Below, one piece after another: positions 54,207 through 63,999 of a stretch of DNA of 64,000 nt. Source of the stretch: an uncultured Bacteroidales bacterium (GTDB taxonomy: Bacteria > Bacteroidota > Bacteroidia > Bacteroidales > Paludibacteraceae); contig CAIKVR010000375.1 of the NCBI GenBank assembly GCA_903830915.1, positions 1 through 64,000 of the forward strand. The letters run 5' to 3'. Position 1 is the stretch's first letter. Every line of letters starts with the position of its first letter. The notes under the pieces were generated by a model. It was not told the DNA's origin and did no database searches. It saw nothing but the letters and a program-made list of their open reading frames with translations. A program made the position numbers and the translations under genes.

Positions 54207-55118
54207 ATGTTTAAATCGCTAAAAATATATATTGCCATTGTTCTTTCCATGATTTTTTGGTCATTTTCGTTTATCTGGACGAGGGTGGCTATTCTATCAT
54301 TTCCTCCGATGACGTTGATTACGCTTCGGTTAATACTGGCATCAGCATTGCTTTTGGGAGTTCTGAAAATTACAGGGCGATTTCAACTAATTCGAAAAAC
54401 TGATTTAAAGTTGTTTCTCTTTCTGGCTCTATTTGAACCTTTTTTGTATTATGTTGGTGAAACTTTTGGGTTGACAAGGATTGAATCTACACCCGCAGCA
54501 GTGATTATTTCAACCATTCCGCTTTTTGCTCCGGTGTTTGCTTTTATCATTCTGCGCGAACGCATTGGTTGGTCAACGATGCTCGGGATTCTACTTTCGC
54601 TTATAGGTGTATTTTTTGTGATTTACGAACAAGGTAAAGGTTTTAAGGCTAATCCTGTGGGTGTGGCATTAATGTTTATGGCAGTATTTTCGGCAATCGG
54701 ATACGCTACTATTTTGAAAAAAATTCCTAGTTATTACAACAACATGTCGGTTATTTTTTATCAAAGTCTGTTTGGGCTAATTTATTTTATCCCTACTTTT
54801 TTTCTGACCGATTATTCATCTATACAAAGCATAAAAGTTAGTAATCAATCGCTTTTGGCATTATTCATGCTGGCATTATTTGCTTCAGTTATTGCATTTG
54901 TGCTGTTTGCAGGTGCTGTTCGCAAAATTGGTGTAACCCGTACCAATGTTTTTGTGAACCTGATACCTGTATTTACGGCCATTTTATCCTGGTTGATATT
55001 AGACGAAGTATTAACTTTGTGGAAAGGATTTGGGATTGCCGTGGTAGTAGCAGGATTATTTGTAAGTCAATGGAATAGCTACAAAACAATCAAAATTACA
55101 AGCGAAGATATTTTATAG
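54207..55118 (+). CDS. EamA/DMT-family transporter
   Basis: This 303-residue inner-membrane protein has ten predicted helices in two EamA repeats (about 7-140 and 152-290). The first opens with MIFWSFSFIWTR and PMTLITLRLILA and contains ESTPAAVIISTIPLFAPVFA. The second contains the matching VFVNLIPVFTAILSWLILDE. The family exports or exchanges metabolites and amino acids; the substrate is unknown. The PlsC gene starts 21 bp after its stop, so the two are probably co-transcribed. Confidence 0.93.
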   Translation: MFKSLKIYIAIVLSMIFWSFSFIWTRVAILSFPPMTLITLRLILASALLLGVLKITGRFQLIRKTDLKLFLFLALFEPFLYYVGETFGLTRIESTPAAVIISTIPLFAPVFAFIILRERIGWSTMLGILLSLIGVFFVIYEQGKGFKANPVGVALMFMAVFSAIGYATILKKIPSYYNNMSVIFYQSLFGLIYFIPTFFLTDYSSIQSIKVSNQSLLALFMLALFASVIAFVLFAGAVRKIGVTRTNVFVNLIPVFTAILSWLILDEVLTLWKGFGIAVVVAGLFVSQWNSYKTIKITSEDIL

Positions 55119-55139
55119 CATTTTATATCAGTTTAGATT

Positions 55140-55865
55140 ATGAGCCAAAAGAAGAGTCTGCTTTTTGTAATTTATCAATGGGTTCTGGCATTCCCAATCA
55201 TGTTGGTCATAACTACTGTTGTAGCCCTTTCCACAATTTTGCTTTCTCCATTATTACCAAACAGTAAATTAGCTTATCATCCGGCTAAAATCTGGGCCAG
55301 ACTTTCATGTTACATTTCATTTGTTCGTGTTAAAATAAGTGGACTAGAACAGTTAAATCCCCGTCAGTCTTATGTTTTCGCACTCAATCATCAGAGTATT
55401 TTCGATATCTTCGTGGTGTATGGTTGGTTGCCATACATTTTTAAATGGATGATGAAAGCCGAACTTCGCAAAATTCCGTTGGTGGGAAAAGCATGTGAAT
55501 CGGCCGGACATATTTTTATAAACCGTTCTAACCCTATGGCAACCAAACACAGTCTTGATAAAGCTGAAGCACAGCTTAAAAATGGCATTTCCCTGGTTGT
55601 ATTTCCCGAAGGTACCCGCACAAAAACGGGTGAAATGGGTGTTTTCAAACGGGGAGCTTTCCGCGTTGCTACCGATTTATCCCTGCCGATTGTCCCTGTC
55701 ACTATTAGGGGCAGTTTCGACCGACTTCATCGTAATTCACTACATATCATTCCCGGTACCATAGAACTGATTATACATCAACCAATTGATGCAGCTCCTT
55801 TCCTACCCGACCACACTGCTGAACTTATCCAGAAAACATGGGATGAGATTCATTCAGCTTTGTAA
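55140..55865 (+). CDS. plsC: 1-acyl-sn-glycerol-3-phosphate acyltransferase
   Basis: This 241-residue membrane-associated enzyme has an N-terminal hydrophobic segment (about 8-36). Its PlsC motifs are NHQSIFD (HX4D, His84 and Asp89), FINRSN, VVFPEGTRTK (about 153-162) and IVPVTIRG. It makes phosphatidic acid from lysophosphatidic acid in phospholipid synthesis. The length is normal for the family. It follows the EamA gene by 21 bp and is a housekeeping gene unrelated to the PUL. Confidence 0.93.
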   Translation: MSQKKSLLFVIYQWVLAFPIMLVITTVVALSTILLSPLLPNSKLAYHPAKIWARLSCYISFVRVKISGLEQLNPRQSYVFALNHQSIFDIFVVYGWLPYIFKWMMKAELRKIPLVGKACESAGHIFINRSNPMATKHSLDKAEAQLKNGISLVVFPEGTRTKTGEMGVFKRGAFRVATDLSLPIVPVTIRGSFDRLHRNSLHIIPGTIELIIHQPIDAAPFLPDHTAELIQKTWDEIHSAL

Positions 55866-56009
55866 ATGCATAAGCACATTTAACTATTTAATGTGGATTG
55901 CTTTACAATTACGCATCCAAAAAAAGACTGGTAAAATAATTTTTAAATATTCACGTTATTTTTTCAGTTTCAAAAAAAGCTGAAATCGATTTATTAAAAA
56001 AATACATAT

Positions 56010-57272
56010 ATGACTAAAACCCATTTTAGAGTTGTATTAATTATTGGAGTCCTATTTCTTACTATCAATACTTTTGGTGCTGAACCCGATAGTTTGAAAA
56101 CCAGAAGAAACTACAGATCCTATTCTTTAATTATTCAGGACTCTCCTGTTGGATTAACTACCATGCATCAATCGAATGAAAATTATTTAAGCGTTTACAG
56201 GCTGTTAAGTAATGAGTTGTATAAAAACGTGAAACCTAAAACAGGTTTATTGATTCAAACCATTTCAGAGCTATTTTTGTACCCGTTAACTCATGAAGAA
56301 GGTCATCGTTCTATCTTAACTTCGTTGGGTATTGGTTCTATTTCCCAACCGCTTTACAATTTACAGGGAATAGCTTATGTAAACGGAGTGCGGGATGCTG
56401 AACTACAAAACCTCAGAGATAACGACTTGCCCGATTATGTCCGGTTACATACAGCAGGAATTGAATCGGATTATATGCTAGGAAATAAAGCAGAAGAAGA
56501 TATTGTATTCAAGTTTGACTCTAAGAGAAACCTTTTTGTAGAAGTCTATTTTAGAAAACTTCTAACTATGGCTTATTATACGGCAAGTTTAATTCCGTCA
56601 TTAAGCCCTAATCTGAAAGAAAACTCCAATGAACTATTAAACGACATTGTTGGACATGATGTATATGGCGCTATAAAAAATCTTCATCGCCCCAATATTC
56701 CGTTTTACCGCTACACCGATTATAAAGATATGACTTCTGAGGAAAGGAAATTTGTGGAACGTGTAGGTTACAGAGCAATTTTAAACATAGCCAGTCCGGT
56801 TTTTTTCAAACCCTTGAATATTATTAAGACCGAAAAACTAAAATTAAGTGTTAGTACCGGCTATACTATGTGTCCATTTGGTGATTTTATCGATGAGAAT
56901 TTCTTAATTCAATACCATCAGAAATATAATATTCACGCATATTTACGTCAATTTGAGAATCGCAACACTTGGTTTATGGGCGGCGGAATAAGTTTAATAG
57001 ATTATCAAATCACCCCAAAGTTTAATACAACTTTAGCGGGTCATTTGTGGAGTCAGCCAAAGAACCTGGACTTCAATACTACAGAATCTCAGTTTGGTGG
57101 CTCGGGCGATTTACTATTTAAATACATAATATTGGAGAATCAATCACATAATTCTATGAGTATTGATTTAGGTCTAAATTATAAAACAGTTGGATTTTTG
57201 CCCGAAGAAGTAATTATGAAAGAACATGTTGGGGTACGAATTGGTTTCACAGTTAATTTGATTCAAAAATAA
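56010..57272 (+). CDS. Exported protein of unknown family with an HEEGH motif
   Basis: This 420-residue protein has a signal peptide (about 1-23, NTFGAE). The most striking feature is YPLTHEEGHRSIL (91-103), which contains HEEGH (95-99). That matches the HExxH zinc-protease pattern and sits in a predicted helix after the hydrophobic run LIQTISELFL. The C-terminal third (about 290-420) has alternating strands (LKLSVSTGYTMC, NTWFMGGGISLIDY, VGVRIGFTVNL) and looks like a small outer-membrane beta-barrel or beta-sheet domain. I do not recognise the family. A membrane-linked metallopeptidase or an HExxH look-alike are both possible. It stands alone, 145 bp after plsC. Confidence 0.6.
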   Translation: MTKTHFRVVLIIGVLFLTINTFGAEPDSLKTRRNYRSYSLIIQDSPVGLTTMHQSNENYLSVYRLLSNELYKNVKPKTGLLIQTISELFLYPLTHEEGHRSILTSLGIGSISQPLYNLQGIAYVNGVRDAELQNLRDNDLPDYVRLHTAGIESDYMLGNKAEEDIVFKFDSKRNLFVEVYFRKLLTMAYYTASLIPSLSPNLKENSNELLNDIVGHDVYGAIKNLHRPNIPFYRYTDYKDMTSEERKFVERVGYRAILNIASPVFFKPLNIIKTEKLKLSVSTGYTMCPFGDFIDENFLIQYHQKYNIHAYLRQFENRNTWFMGGGISLIDYQITPKFNTTLAGHLWSQPKNLDFNTTESQFGGSGDLLFKYIILENQSHNSMSIDLGLNYKTVGFLPEEVIMKEHVGVRIGFTVNLIQK

Positions 57273-57426
57273 TGTCCCAGTTCTTTCATTCTAAATTATC
57301 TAGTATGCGCTAAAAAGCTTTCTTAAATGGATAATTACACTCGAGAAAGGTATTTATACAATATTTTTTAGACGCAAGGAACATACATTTAGATATGTAT
57401 CTCACATAAACTAAATACGAAAAACC

Positions 57427-58305
57427 ATGGATAATAAAAATATCAACAAAACTAAGAGTTGGTCACACTTAATTACATTTTTTATTTCATATATTTTCTT
57501 TGTTGGCATTTTTCAGACAATAGGAATCTATTTAGCCGGACTCAATCTTGATAATTTCAGATCTGTTATAAGGTCTTCAAGCCAAAATTTTACAATTCAA
57601 TTTTTCTCATTAACAGGTACGGTTTTAATAATTTGGTTATTCCGTAAATACAACAATAACAAAACATTTATTAGTTTAGGATTTAGCAAAAATCATATTG
57701 CAAAAGATCTTTTTTTTGGAGTTTTATTCGGGGTTTTGATTATGTTTTCGGGGTTTATTTGCTTACTGTATTTTAAACAAATTGAATTCGTTAGCTTTCA
57801 ACTCAATATAAAAGATTTATTATTGAGTTTTGGTGTTTTCATATTTGTAGCTTTGACCGAAGAATTATTATTTCGAGGTTATATTCTTAGTAATCTAATG
57901 GATTCATTCAATAAATATGTAGCACTAACAATTTCAGCCATCTTTTTCAGTTTAATGCATGCCCCCAACCCCCATATAAGTTTAATGGGATTAATTGCAA
58001 TTGCAATTGCTGGGTTTTTATTCGGATTACCTTATATTTATAACAGGTCGTTATGGTTTCCTATTGCTTTACATTTTAGTTGGAATTTCTGTCAAGGAAG
58101 TATTTTTGGTTTTAATGTCAGCGGAACGCAACAATATTCACTGATAAATACGATATACAGTAAGGCATCTTTATGGAATGGTGGTGCATTTGGCTTTGAA
58201 GGTTCTGTCCTTTGTGTTTTTTTGTCAGTAGTGAGTTTGTTTTTGATTTATGTGATTTTCAGGAAAAGAGAATCTTCATATTTGGTATTAAATGAGAATA
58301 ACTAA
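57427..58305 (+). CDS. CPBP-family intramembrane metalloprotease
   Basis: This 292-residue multi-spanning membrane protein has the three CPBP/Abi motifs. Motif 1 is TEELLFRGYI (Glu145, Glu146, Arg150), motif 2 is FFSLMHAPNP (His178) and motif 3 is ALHFSWNF (His216). The family includes CAAX-type prenyl proteases and bacteriocin-immunity proteins. The role in Bacteroidota is generally unknown. There is about 150 bp of AT-rich DNA before it. I see no partner gene. Confidence 0.92.
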   Translation: MDNKNINKTKSWSHLITFFISYIFFVGIFQTIGIYLAGLNLDNFRSVIRSSSQNFTIQFFSLTGTVLIIWLFRKYNNNKTFISLGFSKNHIAKDLFFGVLFGVLIMFSGFICLLYFKQIEFVSFQLNIKDLLLSFGVFIFVALTEELLFRGYILSNLMDSFNKYVALTISAIFFSLMHAPNPHISLMGLIAIAIAGFLFGLPYIYNRSLWFPIALHFSWNFCQGSIFGFNVSGTQQYSLINTIYSKASLWNGGAFGFEGSVLCVFLSVVSLFLIYVIFRKRESSYLVLNENN

Positions 58306-58480
58306 TTTTGAATTTTGAACAGTCTATTCTTACCATACCACCATTACTATATATTAAACCTTTCAAATATAACTAATTTGATTAGATTGAAAGACATAAT
58401 TATAACCACAAAAAGCTACAAACCACACTTCAAGTCCTAAACAGAATAATTTCCAGTTCAAAAAAGTGGGAGTGCATTTA

Positions 58481-58981
58481 TTATTCTTCAATCACAGCAA
58501 AATCGGCAATATGCTCATCCACATAAGCAGCCAGTAAAGCAGTTTGTCCTTCCTCCATATCGAAATACCATTCTTCAAGGTCGTCGAACACTTCAAAATC
58601 GACGTATAGAGCGTTGAATTCTTCGTCAGTGGTTTCACGTTCTAGCTCTTTTTTGTTTGGTTCGTAGATTTCTTTGGCTTTATAAATCAGCTTTGAAAGT
58701 TCCGTCAAACCATATTGTCGCATGGCTTTAGCAAACGGATTTCCGAAAATATAGCCGCCATAACCATTCTGAATGAGTTGCACAAACCCACCATCGCGCA
58801 TTTCGGTGGTAAAAAAATGCCATGCCAGTAGTGTGTGCTGATTTCCATTCAGCAAAGGCATCGTTTTTTCGTTGAGTTTTCCACCAATTGACTCCAGATA
58901 GGCATTTATAAATACCTGAAGAAATTCGTCCATGCTTTTTTCGGCTGCTGCAGCTAATTCGCTGTCTGTAATTTTTATCAT
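58481..58981 (-). CDS. DUF4375-domain protein (DMP19-like)
   Basis: This 166-residue cytoplasmic protein has a DUF4375-type core at about 45-140. The motif order is HTLLAWHFFTTEMRDGGFVQLIQNGYGGY and FGNPFAKAMRQYGL, with the motif interrupted in the middle. The C-terminal third is very acidic (FEVFDDLEEWYFDMEEGQ). The family includes DMP19, a DNA-mimic protein of Neisseria, and the acidity here would allow a similar DNA-mimic role. That is only a possibility. It lies 42 bp after the GH13 lipoprotein gene. Confidence 0.8.
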   Translation of the reverse strand: MIKITDSELAAAAEKSMDEFLQVFINAYLESIGGKLNEKTMPLLNGNQHTLLAWHFFTTEMRDGGFVQLIQNGYGGYIFGNPFAKAMRQYGLTELSKLIYKAKEIYEPNKKELERETTDEEFNALYVDFEVFDDLEEWYFDMEEGQTALLAAYVDEHIADFAVIEE

Positions 58982-59023
58982 GTTTGAGTTTGAAAGTTTG
59001 TAAAGTTCAAAAGTTTTAAAGTT

Positions 59024-61387
59024 TTAAAGTAGAATATCCGCAGTATAAGCTGGTAATTCAATCGTCAGTTTGTGATGTGAAATGTTGAAACTATGATCGA
59101 ATGTTGTTTTTAAATGACGCCCTTTTAGTATTTCTGGTAATTCCACTTCAATTGATTTGGGTTTGTTTGAATTGTTTATCACTACAATTGCTTCGTCCCT
59201 GAAGTATTTACGGGCATATACCCAGCTGTTTTTGGTTGTTTGAATGTTGATAAAATCCCCGTAAATCAACACCGGATTTTCGGCACGCAGGTGGGCAAGA
59301 ACCGAAACTTGTTGAAGCAGATTTGCTTCGCGCTTGTTCAATCCGTCAAATTTCATCATACGGCGACAGTCGGGGTCGTTAGCTCCGGTCAGACCAATTT
59401 CATCACCATAAAAAATGACCGGAATACCGGGAATAGTCATGTTGAACGTATGCATAAGCAGTAATTTATCGTAAGCAGTCGAATCGGTAATTCCTATATT
59501 ACGTTGCCAACCTGCTGCTTTGGAGTCTTCTCCAAACTTCAAATCGCCCGATGCGAGTGCCATAAAGCGTGGTTTGTCGTGATTACCGGAAATATTGCCC
59601 ATCAAATTATGCCCACCATAAATATACAAACTAGAATTCAACACCGTTTGAACCTGACTAAAGTCACTTCCACCTACTCCTGCAAATGTTGTGTTGGCAA
59701 TATCGTACACATTGAAATCAAACTGTCCGTCGAGCATTCCGGTTGTGAGATAACTGCTTATCAGTTCAGGACTACCATAGGTTTCACCAATCTGGTAGAG
59801 GTTTTTTCCTTTGTTTGCTTTTTTGATTTTCAGGGTGAGTTCACGCCAGAATTCTTCGGTAATATGCTTTGTGGCATCGTGACGAAAACCATCCAACTTG
59901 AATTCTTTCAGCCAGTACATAGCAGAATCAGTCATCATATCCACCACTTTCGGATTGCCAAGGTCAAGCGTTGGCATGAAAGTGTCGAACCAGGTAGTGA
60001 GCCGGTGTTCGTCCCATTTTTCAGTGTTCAATGTTCCATCGGGCAAATATAGTGATGTTGTAAACTCAGGATGTTGTTTGTAAAACGGATGTTCTACATG
60101 CACATGGTGCGCCACATAATCCAGCAACACGTTTATGTTATTTTGATGAGCATCTTCAACCAAATTCTTTAATTCTTTATTAGAGCCAAAGCGGAAATCT
60201 ACTTTTGATGAAGATATAGGCCAATAACCATGATAGCCTGAGAATTTGGTGTTCATCGGTTTGTAGTATCCATAAGGTTCAGTCGGATTTTGGTTCAGTG
60301 GTGAAATCCACAACGTGTTTACTCCGAGTTTTTTGAAATATTCGTTATCAATGGTCTGTTTGATACCTGCTATATCACCGCCCCAATAATCTACTTTCGG
60401 ATTCACATCAGGCCTGTTCATAGGATGATCATTCTTCTTGTCACCATTTTTGAACCGGTCAACCAACGCAAAATACATGATTTGAGCCTGTTTGTCACCG
60501 CGTGTAATTTGTTTTGATGTTGTCAGAACCCGTCCGTTTTGAAGCGGAATTAGTAAATCGTTACTCACACCAAATTCGTTGCTTGCCCATACACGAATGT
60601 ACGAACGTTCTAACTTTGAAGCTTCTGTAGGAATATGAAAAATAACTTTTCCCTGTTTAATTTTCACAACATTTGCTGGCAGTAAAATATTTTGCCAATA
60701 AACGAAAACATTTTTTACTTCGTTCTGACTAGTCAGTTTCACAGTCGAACCGAAAAAACGATTTGTGAATAGTCGTGGAAACTTTTCACCATTCCCTTTC
60801 ACCTGCAAAATAGAATTAAATTTACCGTAGCCATTATCCACTTTATTTGGATTGCTTGGGTCGTGATTCTGACTGCCATCAAGCACGAGCTGATATAAAT
60901 ACGAGCCAGGGCTCAGATTCAGTGTAACTTCGTACAAACCTTTGCTGTTTAATTGCAAATTAGGTGTGCGGGAAGCTGTCCAATCGTTCATTTGTCCCGC
61001 AATCTGAACACGATTGTAGGTTCTGCCCTGCGGATTGAAGGTGAAAGTATAATCCGATTTGTTGGTTTTGCGGCAAGGCACCGAATATGCCACACCTTTC
61101 AGCCAAATTTTTATATCCACAAAGGTCTCCATTTCTTTTGTTGCACTTAGTGTTGCGGTAAGTTTATCGGCAGCCACCTTGCACTTCAAAAATGATGAAG
61201 AACTTGTCACGGAATCAATCTCAGCAGGATTGAATGTAAAATCCTGCAAATAAACCTTGTTGTCGCCAATTCTCAGGGTGACTAAGGAGTTGAGATTCTT
61301 ATTGTTCTCAGAATCAACAGGAACATTTAATTTCGGTTGGCAGGCAACCAGCACTAGAAACAGTGGGAAAACATTTAATTTCTTCAT
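59024..61387 (-). CDS. GH13 alpha-amylase-family lipoprotein (SusG/neopullulanase-like)
   Basis: This 787-residue protein has a lipobox (VLVAC, Cys16). An N-terminal Ig-like domain and a CBM48-like domain (about 120-195; RVQIAGQMNDWTASR, YLYQLVLDG) precede a further sandwich and the GH13 barrel (about 300-720). The catalytic regions are LLDYVAHHVH (421-430), GFRHD (nucleophile Asp504), YQIGETYG (acid/base Glu535) and GNISGNHDKPR (Asp604). It hydrolyses alpha-1,4-glucans such as maltodextrin or pullulan, most likely at the outer membrane. It is the last gene of a minus-strand cluster: GH13 (partial), DUF4153 and this gene, separated by 11 and 3 bp. Confidence 0.95.
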   Translation of the reverse strand: MKKLNVFPLFLVLVACQPKLNVPVDSENNKNLNSLVTLRIGDNKVYLQDFTFNPAEIDSVTSSSSFLKCKVAADKLTATLSATKEMETFVDIKIWLKGVAYSVPCRKTNKSDYTFTFNPQGRTYNRVQIAGQMNDWTASRTPNLQLNSKGLYEVTLNLSPGSYLYQLVLDGSQNHDPSNPNKVDNGYGKFNSILQVKGNGEKFPRLFTNRFFGSTVKLTSQNEVKNVFVYWQNILLPANVVKIKQGKVIFHIPTEASKLERSYIRVWASNEFGVSNDLLIPLQNGRVLTTSKQITRGDKQAQIMYFALVDRFKNGDKKNDHPMNRPDVNPKVDYWGGDIAGIKQTIDNEYFKKLGVNTLWISPLNQNPTEPYGYYKPMNTKFSGYHGYWPISSSKVDFRFGSNKELKNLVEDAHQNNINVLLDYVAHHVHVEHPFYKQHPEFTTSLYLPDGTLNTEKWDEHRLTTWFDTFMPTLDLGNPKVVDMMTDSAMYWLKEFKLDGFRHDATKHITEEFWRELTLKIKKANKGKNLYQIGETYGSPELISSYLTTGMLDGQFDFNVYDIANTTFAGVGGSDFSQVQTVLNSSLYIYGGHNLMGNISGNHDKPRFMALASGDLKFGEDSKAAGWQRNIGITDSTAYDKLLLMHTFNMTIPGIPVIFYGDEIGLTGANDPDCRRMMKFDGLNKREANLLQQVSVLAHLRAENPVLIYGDFINIQTTKNSWVYARKYFRDEAIVVINNSNKPKSIEVELPEILKGRHLKTTFDHSFNISHHKLTIELPAYTADILL

Positions 61388-61390
61388 GGA

Positions 61391-63127
61391 TTATTTCAAA
61401 AATAAATTTGCATCTATGTTATTCAAATTAATATTGTCAGGTTTGTTGAAGTAAATACTCATTTTACTCACCACCAGTTTATAATCATTACCGATTATTT
61501 CAAACTTTTTCGTACTGACAGCACTTTGATTCAGGTCTTTTCTTATCAGTGAATCAATCTTTTGCTTCAGCGATATAGTGATAAATACACTAGTCTCTTT
61601 ATTTTTAAACACCTGAATATCTGTGTTTTTTAAGGTAATAAGATAGTCGTTATCTTCAAATACTTTTGAATCATTTTTTTGCTTTTTCAGAATTAGCAAA
61701 GCACTATATGGTTTCAGGTCTATCCTTTGATTTCTCTTTTCAACAGTAATATTAATGTATTTAGTACTATCATTTACTTCTTCAACTTTAACTGATTCCG
61801 AATCAAACCATTCACCTTTTTTTGAAAAAAGTTTGTATTCTGTATCCTTAAAATACATGTTCAGACTTTGTTTCCCATAAGTTTGTCGCGTATAATTTAT
61901 TTTTTCAGAGAGTCGGGCAGAAGTTGTCGAATCGAGTTTGTTAATAATAGCTGAATCTGCAATCAGTTTTCCGTTTTTTAATAATTTTGAATCAGTGAGT
62001 GTTTGTCCTATATCCTTAATCATAAATTGTTTCGTAATATTAAAAACACTCCAAGGACCTACAGACGATAGAAATAGGATAGTAATAAATGAAATGACAA
62101 TCCATTTTATATGGCGTGATTGAGTTATAAACAGGTAAATGCAGATACCATAAAGCCACACATTCAGTATGATCACGTAAAGGCGGTTAATTGTAATTCC
62201 ATAATCGCTGAAACGACGTGAAATGCCCACTGACATTAGTACTAATAACGGCAATAGTATGACAGAAAAGTATTTAGAAAGAGTATTTACCAGTTTGTTT
62301 TCAGTTTCTGATCTGAGCGGATACACAATATGCATTGTCAAGAAACCACCTAAACCAAGTACTGAGACAAGCATTGAAACCCAACCATTTGGCAATTCCC
62401 ATTTAACGATAATCTGAAACAGATATACATAAAGAATCAGTGTGTACAATGCCAGAATTGGAAGAAAGATGTACAATCCCAGAATCTTGAAAAATGTATT
62501 GAAATTTAATATTGGTTTATGCATTTCAGTTTTCGGAGTGAGATTGGCTAACAGAAATACAGGACCAAAATAGATATAACAGATAACCGCCAGATTTTCG
62601 TAAATTTTGTTTTCAATAGGAACTTTGAACAATTCTTTGAGTGACAGAATCGCAAGGCTTAAACCTGCAAACAAAACCTGAGAAAAAAGGCCGGCTATAA
62701 GCGATTGAATTACAATCGTCTTGCTGAATTCCCAAAATGGAGCATCATTTTCCCTTCTCAAAAAAGGGATAGCGAAAATCGACAGAATGAATGAAATGCC
62801 AATGGCAATTACCTTGAAAAAATGTACTGATTCAAATTTGTCGGGAAGTGTGAGGCAATAAACCACTAATAAAATAATACTAAGAATATTTATCGCATTT
62901 CGGAGTAAAATGTTTTTTATACGCTCAGCAAATAGCGAAACGGAGAGATTAAGAAAAATCCCGAGTGAAAAAATAACCCACAAATAGGGTTTAATATCAA
63001 TGTGTTGTCTGTTTATTTTAAGCAGAAATAGAAAACCAAGACCTAAAACAAAAAACAAAACAAATGGAAAACGTGCAGCTACAAGCTGTAGTTTCGCTAA
63101 CAGGTTTTTTATTGAAATTTTTTTCAT
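61391..63127 (-). CDS. DUF4153-type integral membrane protein
   Basis: This 578-residue protein has about 10-12 predicted membrane helices in the first 350 residues (e.g. FPFVLFFVLGLGFLFLL, ILSIILLVVYCLTL). A soluble C-terminal domain follows (about 365-578) that is rich in lysine and asparagine. The pattern fits DUF4153. The function is unknown. It is squeezed between two GH13 genes with gaps of 3 and 11 bp, so it is part of the alpha-glucan operon. Confidence 0.75.
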   Translation of the reverse strand: MKKISIKNLLAKLQLVAARFPFVLFFVLGLGFLFLLKINRQHIDIKPYLWVIFSLGIFLNLSVSLFAERIKNILLRNAINILSIILLVVYCLTLPDKFESVHFFKVIAIGISFILSIFAIPFLRRENDAPFWEFSKTIVIQSLIAGLFSQVLFAGLSLAILSLKELFKVPIENKIYENLAVICYIYFGPVFLLANLTPKTEMHKPILNFNTFFKILGLYIFLPILALYTLILYVYLFQIIVKWELPNGWVSMLVSVLGLGGFLTMHIVYPLRSETENKLVNTLSKYFSVILLPLLVLMSVGISRRFSDYGITINRLYVIILNVWLYGICIYLFITQSRHIKWIVISFITILFLSSVGPWSVFNITKQFMIKDIGQTLTDSKLLKNGKLIADSAIINKLDSTTSARLSEKINYTRQTYGKQSLNMYFKDTEYKLFSKKGEWFDSESVKVEEVNDSTKYINITVEKRNQRIDLKPYSALLILKKQKNDSKVFEDNDYLITLKNTDIQVFKNKETSVFITISLKQKIDSLIRKDLNQSAVSTKKFEIIGNDYKLVVSKMSIYFNKPDNINLNNIDANLFLK

Positions 63128-63138
63128 GACCTTAATGT

Positions 63139-63999
63139 TTAATTGATTTCAAATATTTGTACTGATTTTGCAGGAATTTTCAGCGGATCATTTAGTGTAT
63201 ATGAATTATTTATTGACATTTCGCCATTTCCATAATTATTGATCACATCTATTGCAGAATTTTTACCAGCAAGCATTTCTTTGAAACGACTCAATTCTAA
63301 ACTTTTATCAATCAGATTATTATTAGTAACAACCATTACTGTTTTATCTTTATTATACCGAAAAAAAACGTAGATACCATTTTCAGGAATAAATTGTTTC
63401 ATCTTTCCATTCTGAAGCACCGGATTGTTCTTTCTATAATTAAGTAACAATTTCGTGTAATTAAAAATCTCATTTTCTTCAGCGGTACGACCTTCGGCAG
63501 TAAAAGCATTACGTTTGTCGGTAGTCCAACCTCCGGGAAAATCGAACCGGTGTCCCTGATAATCACCCGGGATTCCGTCAATCATAATCTCAGTTCCATA
63601 ATAAATTTGCGGATAACCACGTACTGTTATTAGCAATGCCAAACCCATTTTGTATTTTCTAATATCACGTTTTACACTGGTTGAATAACGGTCAATATCA
63701 TGATTATCAAGAAAATTCATAATCATGTTGGGATTAGGATAAACAAAGTCCTGGGCGAAGTGACTATAGAAACGAGCCATACCAGCATCCCAGCTTTCCT
63801 GCTCGTTAAATGACTCGCTTAAAACATCTTTCAGACAGAAATCCATCACGCTTGTCAATCTGGAATCAAATCCGTCTTTATTGTTATTGCCCGACTGATA
63901 ATAAGCAATTTGAGCTGGAGTTTTCACCCAACATTCGCCCACCACATTCATTTTCGGATATTCATCACGAATGGATTGAATGAACTTTGCAGCCACATG
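63139..63999 (-). CDS. GH13 alpha-amylase-family enzyme, C-terminal part, cut by the window edge
   Basis: The frame is open through the window edge (HVAAKFIQS at the first visible residues) and continues beyond it. Only the last 287 residues or so are seen. The GH13 acid/base region is VVGECW and the third catalytic region is FLDNHDID, followed by the C-terminal beta-domain ending SVQIFEIN. PQIYYGTE and DYQGHRFDFPGGW are typical of neopullulanase and cyclomaltodextrinase. It is the first visible gene of the alpha-glucan operon. Confidence 0.9.
   Translation of the reverse strand, partial: HVAAKFIQSIRDEYPKMNVVGECWVKTPAQIAYYQSGNNNKDGFDSRLTSVMDFCLKDVLSESFNEQESWDAGMARFYSHFAQDFVYPNPNMIMNFLDNHDIDRYSTSVKRDIRKYKMGLALLITVRGYPQIYYGTEIMIDGIPGDYQGHRFDFPGGWTTDKRNAFTAEGRTAEENEIFNYTKLLLNYRKNNPVLQNGKMKQFIPENGIYVFFRYNKDKTVMVVTNNNLIDKSLELSRFKEMLAGKNSAIDVINNYGNGEMSINNSYTLNDPLKIPAKSVQIFEIN

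Noticed and set aside
55961-55985. Weak hairpin TTTCAG/CTGAAA after plsC
   Set aside because: It has a six-base stem and no T-run. It could form by chance in this AT-rich DNA.
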